The notes under the pieces: model-generated | The model's input: only the letters and a program-made list of their open reading frames with translations | Databases searched by the model: none | What the model was told of the DNA's origin: nothing | Part shown: positions 62,165 to 64,000 of the stretch, in pieces | How the letters are laid out: the number at the start of each line of letters is the position of its first letter | How positions within the stretch are numbered: the first letter of the stretch is position 1 | Source: Chitinophagaceae bacterium | GTDB taxonomy: Bacteria > Bacteroidota > Bacteroidia > Chitinophagales > Chitinophagaceae | NCBI GenBank assembly: GCA_019638615.1 | Contig: JAHBTL010000001.1 | Span: 310,001-374,000, forward strand | Length of the DNA: 64,000 nt | Direction: 5' to 3' | Program-made: the position numbers and the translations under genes

Positions 62165-62965
62165 ATGAATAAGCCAGATTATACAGCCCGGAAAATTTCT
62201 TCCTCTATCATTATTGATGGCAATATCAACAAAGCGCCATGGTTTAACGCAAGCTGGAGTAAGCGGTTTGTTGATATGGTAACAGGTGAGCCGGGTATGT
62301 ACAATACCCAATCGGCTTTGCTATGGAATGATGATCATTTATACATAGCATTTACTGCAGAAGAGCCCTTTGTTGAAGCAAAACTGACGGAGCGGGATAG
62401 CATCATTTTTCTGGAAAATGACCTGGAAGTATTGATTGACGGAGGTGACTGCTATTATGAACTTGAAGTAAATGCTGCCGGCACGATATACGAAGTATTT
62501 TTTATCTGGCGTGATGCGCTCACAAAAGGCAGTCGCTTTGATATTCCTTTATTTGATGTACATCATCCGCAGGTTTATACATTTGGCGGAGACTACGATC
62601 GTACAGGGGCTACATTCTGGAAAGGCAATCATCCGCGCGGTATCCGCTGGGCTTTTACTCATTTTGATATGCCGGGCCTGCAGGTTGCTACCCAAATTGA
62701 CGGTACATTAAATGACAATAGTGATATTGACAAAGGCTGGTCGCTTGAAATAGCCATCCCCTGGAACAGTCTTGAAATATTATCGAACGGAAAAACCGTG
62801 CCGCCTGCAAATGGCGATATATGGAATATATTCCTGGGGAGATTTCAGAAATTGACGCCCGGCGGCAAAGAACTGGTTCCACACCCCGCAATGGCATTAA
62901 ACAGCCATGGCATTTATGATACCCACCTCCCCGAAAAGTGGAGTAAAATCAGGTTTATAGAATAA
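62165..62965 (+). CDS. CBM9-like carbohydrate-binding domain protein
   Basis: A 266-residue protein dominated by a family-9-like carbohydrate-binding beta sandwich: IIIDGNINKAPWFNASWSKR, LLWNDDHLYIAFTAEEPFVE, FLENDLEVLIDGGDCYYELE, GWSLEIAIPWNSL. These match the DOMON/CBM9-like proteins of Bacteroidota with an N-terminal DG-x-x-x-x-W and a C-terminal AIPW-x-S. No signal peptide is seen from ATG 62165, so a cytoplasmic location is possible; a TTG 23 codons upstream would add a weak hydrophobic lead. Confidence 0.85.
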   Translation: MNKPDYTARKISSSIIIDGNINKAPWFNASWSKRFVDMVTGEPGMYNTQSALLWNDDHLYIAFTAEEPFVEAKLTERDSIIFLENDLEVLIDGGDCYYELEVNAAGTIYEVFFIWRDALTKGSRFDIPLFDVHHPQVYTFGGDYDRTGATFWKGNHPRGIRWAFTHFDMPGLQVATQIDGTLNDNSDIDKGWSLEIAIPWNSLEILSNGKTVPPANGDIWNIFLGRFQKLTPGGKELVPHPAMALNSHGIYDTHLPEKWSKIRFIE

Positions 62966-63151
62966 GCCCTGCCCTGTGTATCTTATTACAGGTGAATGAA
63001 GCAGCCATTGACCGGAATATTTTGCCTGTTTACCGGGTAAAAGCATATTTAACTAAAGATGTGTTCGGCATTTTGATAACTTGCAATAAGCTGTAATGCA
63101 GGCATCTGTTGTATTAAGACCTGCGAGATAGCTATTCAATAGTTTTTTGGT

Positions 63152-64000
63152 ATGATGGCAAGAGTGACTTGTATTATTACCGGCTTGCTGGTATTATCTG
63201 TTTTTCCGGGAATCAGCCAGGATCAGTCCTGTCCGTTCAATATCAATTTTTCAACGGGGGACATTACTACCTGGGCCGCAAAAACCGGCTTGGTGGGTGG
63301 AGCAACGCAGCAATATGCCGCTCCCAATACCGGGGTATCTGCAATTCCTGAATACAGCATTTCAACCACGGGCATACAGGTGCTCACGTCGCCCGGCACC
63401 GACAGATTTGGCGGGTTCTCCACTGTTCCCACCATCAATGGTTATTCTTACGGCTATTCCATAAAATTAGGATCTGACGCTACTTCGTGGGAGCTTCGAT
63501 CTAACAGCCGCAACCCCGGAGGTTTTGTGCGGTCGGTTACCTATACCGTTCATGTTCCTGCAGGGTCTCCCTCTGTTCCATACACCATGACCTATGCCTA
63601 TGCGCTGGTACTGGAAAATGGTACGCACAACTCCAACCAGCAACCCGTATTTACGGCCACAGTAAGAGGGCCTGCCGGTATTATCAGTTGCGCTTCTCCG
63701 TCCTACTATCTTCCTACATTGAACGATGCAACGGGAGGAAATGGCCAGACCTCAACGGGGGCTACCCTGGATTCTGCCGCAGCTATTGCAGATGGATTTT
63801 CACTGAGCCCTACCCTGTTCCTTTCGCATGCCGGACAGAATAACAATAATGGCACTTTGTTGCAGGATGTATGGACCAAACCCTGGACAGAAGTAACTTT
63901 TGACCTGTCGGCGTATCGGGGTCAGCAGGTAACGCTTACTTTTGAAACCAGCAATTGTACGCCCGGCGCTCATTTCGCCTATGCCTATATTGCCTTACGC
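63152..64000 (+). CDS. Large secreted protein, 5' part only (cut by window edge)
   Basis: The frame from ATG 63152 stays open to the end of the window (283 codons). It starts MMARVTCIITGLLVLSVFPG with a signal peptide, cut near ISQDQ, followed by a beta-rich region with CPFNINFSTGDITTWAAKTG and YSYGYSIKLG. From about residue 110 a Thr/Asn/Ser-rich stretch leads into PWTEVTFDLSAYRGQQVTLT, as in MAM- or jelly-roll-like domains of T9SS-exported proteins. The rest lies outside, so domains such as PKD and a sorting tail cannot be tested. Confidence 0.8.
   Translation, partial: MMARVTCIITGLLVLSVFPGISQDQSCPFNINFSTGDITTWAAKTGLVGGATQQYAAPNTGVSAIPEYSISTTGIQVLTSPGTDRFGGFSTVPTINGYSYGYSIKLGSDATSWELRSNSRNPGGFVRSVTYTVHVPAGSPSVPYTMTYAYALVLENGTHNSNQQPVFTATVRGPAGIISCASPSYYLPTLNDATGGNGQTSTGATLDSAAAIADGFSLSPTLFLSHAGQNNNNGTLLQDVWTKPWTEVTFDLSAYRGQQVTLTFETSNCTPGAHFAYAYIALR

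Overview
The window is a chromosomal stretch from a member of the Bacteroidota, most likely the Chitinophagaceae. The evidence is a TAnnTTTG-type promoter (-33 TTTG) ahead of rimP and psd, a type IX secretion sorting tail on a secreted metalloprotease, many Cys-lipoproteins, a CTC-type long L25, the ligase-associated DEXH helicase, and sigma/anti-sigma genes of Bacteroidota type. No rRNA, tRNA, CRISPR array or intact transposase was seen. This assignment rests on recognising protein families by eye; no search was run.

Layout. 1-2.8 kb: end of tag (3-methyladenine glycosylase I), a small membrane protein, a UDP-glucuronate-type epimerase. 2.9-9.3 kb: rimP-nusA-infB and a parvulin-type isomerase. 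9.4-11.9 kb: membrane protease, cdsA, psd (phospholipid synthesis). 12.2-18.6 kb: a large repeat lipoprotein, then a sensor kinase and response regulator pair. 19.4-25.3 kb: pyrH, a frameshifted secreted protein, esterase, ThuA protein, FAD oxidase. 25.3-31.5 kb: a complete RND efflux operon with its TetR regulator and two matching operators. 31.7-33.0 kb: a scar of two truncated genes and a nested inverted-repeat element. 33.1-44 kb: IPT lipoprotein, nucleoside transporter, T9SS metalloprotease, pyrF, serine hydrolase, LMW phosphatase, hisS. 44.7-47.3 kb: helicase with an in-frame insertion of a dispersed repeat. 47.3-50.7 kb: sensor kinase with two response regulators. 51-56.9 kb: the most unusual locus, an ECF sigma factor, a membrane anti-sigma with periplasmic TPRs, a subtilisin-like lipoprotein and a TPR-CHAT protease, followed by a 49-residue basic protein. 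57.3-64 kb: FAA-family hydrolase, pth, rplY, prs, radC, a CBM9-like protein and the 5' part of a large secreted protein.

Between the genes lie several families of non-coding repeats: (a) a roughly 300-bp element in three copies with a strong palindrome and a second hairpin whose arms have changed in a compensating way; (b) low-complexity stretches made of units such as TATCAGC and AAATCTCAAAT; (c) short hairpins with variable 5-bp arms, mostly around a GTA (or TAC) loop; (d) inverted ends reading GGGCTGACC...AAGGTCGT. One stretch of family (b) sits in-frame inside the helicase gene.
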